Translations under genes and position numbers: made by a program
Source: Sanderia malayensis
Lineage: Eukaryota; Cnidaria; Scyphozoa; Semaeostomeae; Pelagiidae
Assembly: GCA_013076295.1 (NCBI GenBank)
Contig: RQOL01000466.1
Coordinates: forward strand, 2,108,001-2,172,000
DNA length: 64,000 nt
Reading direction: 5' to 3'
Notes under the pieces: model-generated
Told to the model about the DNA's origin: nothing
The model's input: only the letters and a program-made list of their open reading frames with translations
Databases searched by the model: none
Shown here: positions 59,501 through 64,000 of the stretch, one piece after another
How positions within the stretch are numbered: position 1 is the first letter of the stretch
How the letters are laid out: every line of letters starts with the position of its first letter

Positions 59501-62500
59501 TGCTCCGTTGAACCTGTTCCTGGGGTCCCCAGTCTGTGCATAATTTCGAGTTACGCCTCTGACCGGGCTCGAGTCACGACTTCCAGCTCTCGAGTTCGAT
59601 CTCGAGTTCGATTGGGAGGTAGAGGATTTCCTGCAAAGAAACTCAATTGATATCATAAACATAAAACCATGTTACCAAAAACCTATTCACGGGAATGGGT
59701 ATATTTGGTATATTTTAGAAATCGCACAAACCTCGGAGTTGGGATTCTTGTTTTCATTGGACTTACACGTCTCATGTAATCTTCGGAGCGTTCTCTTGAA
59801 AAAGTCGGCATTCGTCGAGTTGGCGATGATGACCGACTAGTTGCTGCAAAATACATTTGGTATTTATCGAATTCATCGTACATCATTGTCGTCGCTTATA
59901 TTTCTCAACAATAAACCAAATCATTCGTAGATTTATAACTGTTTTTGTCTGCGTTTATTCAGAAATCAGTCTTGCGGTCGCAAATTCAGACAGCTCGAAA
60001 TTTCATCCAATAAAAATCCCATTTGGAATCTACATAATAATCATTTACGATATATCCGCCAACTTGTAGCCAACTAATTTGAAACAAGCTACAACTGTAG
60101 TTTATCCGAAGCTCGTCCTAGGTAGTACCATTGCAAACTCCAGTTGAGCGATACAACGCGATGCACGCAAATGGCAACGAGCCTACACGAATATTACGTA
60201 GAAGTCACAGCTTGGTGCAGAACTAGAGAGCTTTAAAAGCATGCTATTCCCATTGTAGCTTAACGAGTCGCTGAACAAAACCAAACAAATCACGGTCTTG
60301 TTAATCAGAACTAAACCAAACCAAATGGGTTATATATATCTGCATTCACCAATCTGCACGGGTTTTAATTACAGCAAACAACCATTTAAAACAAAACAAC
60401 CTGCTGGTTGGCAATCAATGAAACTATGCCGCAATACACAAGCAATACACGTTAGTAAATACCAGTGTTGTATGCGAAATAAGCACAACATCCCAACAGA
60501 AGTGGGCGATGGTTAAGAATGCTCAAAAACATCGATTCGATTCATTACTAATTAATAGCAGGTCACTGAAATTCCACTGATAATCACACCGCAAAGACGA
60601 AAGCGAAGACCAATATATCTGAGAGCCACTAGATCAAGAACATACGGCACACAGCGAGTGAATATAGCCCACATTCATATATAATTCAGTAAGGGCTTGA
60701 TAAATAAGAAATAATAATTCCACTTACGTTGTGACGCAATTGGTTTCTTTCCCTGCCTCGCTCTCAGGCCGCCACCGCTACCCGGTTTGTAAAAATCGTC
60801 ACATGACTTCTGGCGTGGCTCCATCTTCGGTGTTCGCATCATTTTTCCCTCCAACTGGCTGGCAGATCTTTGCATGCCGGAAGGCACGCGAGCTGGCTCG
60901 GCTGTAAAAAAACAAAATACAGTGATGGTTTGCTGTATCAAACTCAAATATACGGGAGTGGCTGCGTTGCTTAAGATGAGATAAATTAAGAAACTCAAAG
61001 CACAGGGTCTTACCTCGACCGACAGGCTTCCTTGGTGGTGGCATCATACTGTGAGACGAAAATGAACTCCATCAAATAATGTTACCTCAAATAACACCCA
61101 CAAATTAATAAAAACAGGTTGAATAAGATACACAAGATACAACATTGCAACATGAAACATTGCCTGACCATGGCAATATTCAATACACGATATGGTAGAC
61201 GTTAATTTCAATGCTTCATCCTATTGAGTGACACCAGTGAAGTAAGTGAAGTAGTGAAGTAAGTTATCCTTGAAAACGCATGCAATTGATCAAAAGTAAC
61301 AACTTACGCTCTATCTTCCACGTCCAAAGCGGATGATGCGCTGGCTGTTCGCGCCATTTTCTTCGACGCTGAAGGTTTGTAACTTTTCATTGACGACGAA
61401 GGACGCGTGACCCCCGTCTGCAGAAGATTTCTGTCACTTTGAAGCAGTTTTTGCTTCGTGGAATCAAATGTCTCCATCAACCTTTGAAAGAGAAAGGCGC
61501 TCAATACTTACTTAAACGTTCGCTTGAAACAGTAGAACGTGTACATGGTCAAGTGTACAAGAACCACCATAACCATAGTATCAGTATATTACAGTAAAGA
61601 TCGATAACTCACTGGTTGGCCCGTGTTTTATAATGGTCCGCAAAATGCCAGTACGCCCTGAAAGATCGAAGTTAGATTAATTAAATTTGTTTTCGTCACA
61701 AAGGCGATATTAAGATGCGAGCCAGTTCCATGTCTCGTTACATGCAAGCAAAATATAGCAATGATGATAATACCTCCTCATGGCAGCTCTTGCTTCCGAA
61801 TCAGCATCAGCAATGCCTTTTCTGAGTGCCTCTTCTAACAACGATACATGCCTGAGAAAGCAATGCAATGACGTGAAGAGATGGACTGCATGTAAACTAG
61901 AATCACAGCATACATACTTAACCCCCGGGAGTATCTAATCACATGTTGCTTATCAATGAAATACGGTAATTTACAGGGGGTCAAACACTCGCACAATGAC
62001 CTGCACACAACACTTGCACAGTTGCTATTTATCGTCGTAATTGTTCCTGCAATAAATACACGACAAATGTTACCCTTTGATATTGCTGGTTTCCCAAGTT
62101 TCCAAAAGAAGATCAATATATTCTGCACATTTCCTAAAAATAAAATAAAATAAAATAAAATAACGAGGATATTAAATTAATGCAGAAACAAAATGCATTT
62201 CGTTGATAATATTAACTCCGACAATTTTGACACTTAGCATATGACACTATCCTTCAGAACGTAGTCCTTAGACCATAATAAGCATAGACAAACCTTCGTA
62301 TTTCTTTTGATTTATTTGTGAGAAGATTGCTGACAAAAGATGGAATTAGTCTTGGATTGTGGGTGTGCTGCAACAACATTAAGACAAATTAGAAGCTATT
62401 AACCCGTGATAAGTAACGAGTGGTAAGATTTCGCGAAATAGAAACATGGAGGTCAGCTTCACTTAGTGGCATACCTTAATGATAAGTCTTATTGCGGCAT

Positions 62501-64000
62501 TACCAGATGAGGCCATCACCTGAAGAATAATAAAAAACCAAATGAACCTCAGCAAGTCGACTGAAATTCCATTAAAATCCTTTGATGCTTCAAGCTTTTG
62601 TCTCTCATAGCGAATGCCAACTGTATTATTATAATATTCTTGCTATTATGTTATATGTATACAAACTTCTTTTTATAAGAATATAGTCTATAAGAATACT
62701 GAGGCTCAAAATTGCCAACAAACAATGGAAATTTAGGAAAAACAATGAAAAATATCAAGGTTCAGCATAAGTTAAGGTATTCTTATAAAAAAAAGTTTGT
62801 AGCTATGCCTTGGTGAAGAAACATTGATCATACCTTGACACTGTTTGGTATCAAAGTTAACAAAGCAGGAACTACTGCTTCGGCAAGATAATCAAAATCC
62901 CTTCCATATCGCGATGAAAAATAGCTGAAACAAACAAAGAACGCATAAGCTAATGCAAAGAAACATACCTGCATATAAGGTACTGGTAAAATGTAGATAA
63001 TATAGACGCTTTACATGGTCAAAATACCAACCTCAACGTAATGCATACTTCTTTAGTAATCTGTGATCTCAGGTCTTTAACCTTTGATAAAAAAATTAGT
63101 TCATTGAGACAAAAATACCAAGAACAAAAGATCTCAATGTGGTTGAATTAAACCACTGTTTGGCAAAAGCAAGCTTTTTAAAAAATATTTAGCCAAATTT
63201 ATGAATAAGCTTACGGATATTTTCAAGCATTCTTCCATCTCGCGAAGAAGTTTCGGAATTTGATCGTAATCACCAAATTGTTTGACAAGGCCACGCAGTC
63301 GCTTTAGCTGTAAATATTGGACGGTGGGTAACAGATATAGAAACACAAAGTTGCAGAAAAAATGTAAAGCTGCATAGAAAAATGCGAAGATGGAAATATC
63401 ATGCAAGGGATTACAGATAGCTGGGCGAGCAGGCAGGTAAAAAGTACGAACAGATAAGAAAATATTTTAGGTGAAAATAACTCTGGAGTTGTCGGGTTGC
63501 AATTGTTCGAGGAAACTCTGTGAAAAGATCATATTTTATTCAACTCACCGCTCCAACGCGAAGCTCCCAGTCTTTACTTGAATTAGATAAAATGGCATTG
63601 ATTTTATTCAACTCCTCTGTTATTTCCCTATTTGAATACACCTATTGAAACGATAAGAAACAATTTAATTATACTCTCAACTCAATTAAACTGCTTCGTC
63701 AATTTGATAAACAACGTAAAGTAGGAAAACAGGGGGGAATAATTGGAGAAGAAAAGTAAAAGGTTAGGGCTTCATACTTTAATATCAAAATGCTCTTCCC
63801 ATTGCGAAACAAGGTCACATTCATCTATGGCTCCAGAGCTGCTTCCTAAAGCAAATACAAAATCAATTAGAGATCACAACAGCAAATAAAATATGTTTTA
63901 TTGTTTGCAGGGACTAAACAGGAATGAATACCGCCTACATAGCATAGCAGTTAGAAGAGCTCTTACCCAATACGCAGTTGTTGTTCGATGATAAACAATA
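50518..64000 (-). CDS. CLASP1: CLASP microtubule plus-end protein, C-terminal 1190 aa (partial)
   Basis: CLASPs bind tubulin through TOG domains and stabilise microtubule plus ends. Thirty-four exons, high to low: 63967-64000+, 63778-63845, 63549-63641, 63215-63307, 63032-63081, 62834-62924, 62475-62519, 62294-62367, 62074-62133, 61774-61851, 61613-61657, 61308-61481, 61014-61048, 60728-60901, 59732-59843, 59497-59630, 59186-59229, 58774-58944, 55190-55293, 54928-54991, 54548-54711, 54378-54456, 54195-54270, 54021-54088, 53323-53409, 53140-53175, 52471-53010, 52192-52270, 51815-52011, 51526-51654, 51262-51399, 51094-51162, 50880-50999, 50518-50565. TOG2 spans about 61613-63845 (KGIADADSEARAAMRR). 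A Ser/Arg linker with TRIP (SxIP-like, EB1 binding) follows. TOG3 spans about 53140-55293 (RIITWTSEPKSSEVRK). The C-terminal domain is about 50518-52270, ending LLNLYIKRSQASQ. Vertebrate CLASP1 and CLASP2 match about equally, so the symbol is nominal. Confidence 0.93.
53673..53992. mobile_element. 320-bp MITE of the CCGTATTTCCTCG...AAACGCCCCC type
   Basis: Ends TTACCGTATTTCCTCG (53671) and CGAGGAAATACGGTAA (to 53992) mirror each other exactly. The interior is a run of (TCGA)(A/T)TAAACGCCCCC phrases. Pieces of the same family occur at about 37456-37560, and weaker ones near 8420-8500 and 9050-9100. It lies in a CLASP intron. Confidence 0.8.
56312..58059. mobile_element. Mutator-like element with long terminal inverted repeats, 10-bp target duplication
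   Basis: Starts GGCTATTACTAAAAGCGGGA and ends with its reverse complement. The inverted arms continue for over 500 bp (to about 56820 and from about 57530), with a further mirrored patch at 56875-56920/57430-57465. The direct repeat AATTTTTAGC flanks it (56302-56311, 58060-58069). The 700-bp centre has no recognisable transposase, so it is non-autonomous. Long arms with a 9-11 bp duplication fit MULEs or foldback elements. Confidence 0.85.
56330..56452. repeat. 11-bp GGGGAACGGTC/GGGGAACCGTC tandem repeat
   Basis: About ten GC-rich 11-bp units near the left end of the Mutator-like element, mirrored at about 57900-58042 in the right arm. Matching open frames in the two arms are the same inverted sequence, not genes. 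Confidence 0.85.
62135..62162. repeat. (AAAAT)n microsatellite
   Basis: Five AAAAT/AAATA units directly upstream of a CLASP exon, overlapping its acceptor region on the minus strand. Confidence 0.85.

Overview
This is a nuclear genomic window from an animal. Genes are split by GT-AG introns, about 120 coding exons can be recognised, and the products are animal proteins (SNX13, CYP20A1, ZSWIM2, CLASP, a modular C-type lectin receptor). The compact introns, the single CLASP and SNX13 types, the mix of C-type lectin, kringle, discoidin, SUEL and SEA modules, and many short inverted-repeat transposons suggest an early-branching invertebrate, most plausibly a cnidarian. The species cannot be fixed from the sequence. 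Exons were derived by hand from splice sites, reading phase and protein similarity recalled from the families; no search was run.

Layout: (1) 1-5189, minus: the first 610 codons of a sorting nexin 13 gene (membrane segment, PXA, RGS) that runs off the left edge. (2) 5190-7268: head-to-head intergenic region holding a 629-bp inverted-repeat transposon. (3) 7269-10969, plus: complete CYP20A1-type cytochrome P450, 11 exons, 482 aa. (4) 12025-39518, plus: the main object of the window, a 52-exon gene for a 2823-aa type I membrane receptor. Its order is signal peptide, CTLD, kringle, CTLD-CTLD, F5/8C, CTLD, LamG-like, CTLD, SUEL-like, six CTLDs, three F5/8C, SEA, transmembrane helix and a short tail with an LDLR-like FDNPV sequence. 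(5) 40550-47232, plus: complete ZSWIM2-type E3 ubiquitin ligase, 12 exons, 612 aa, with a TTAGGG-bearing satellite in intron 1. (6) About 48830-49652: an 800-bp near-perfect palindrome. (7) 50518-64000, minus: the last 1190 aa of CLASP (TOG2, Ser/Arg-rich linker, TOG3, C-terminal domain), which continues past the right edge. One of its introns is swollen by a 1748-bp Mutator-like element with a 10-bp target duplication.

The genes are not an operon and mostly carry unrelated housekeeping jobs: membrane contact and trafficking (SNX13), an orphan P450, ubiquitin ligation (ZSWIM2) and microtubule plus-end control (CLASP). The lectin receptor stands out. It resembles a mannose-receptor-like scaffold enlarged by exon shuffling, because every domain is bounded by phase-1 introns. 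It carries both EPN (mannose-type) and QPD (galactose-type) lectin sites, plus lipid/glycan-type discoidin domains, a predicted self-cleaving SEA module and an endocytosis-like tail. It could serve glycan recognition, microbe or symbiont uptake, or allorecognition; this is inference.
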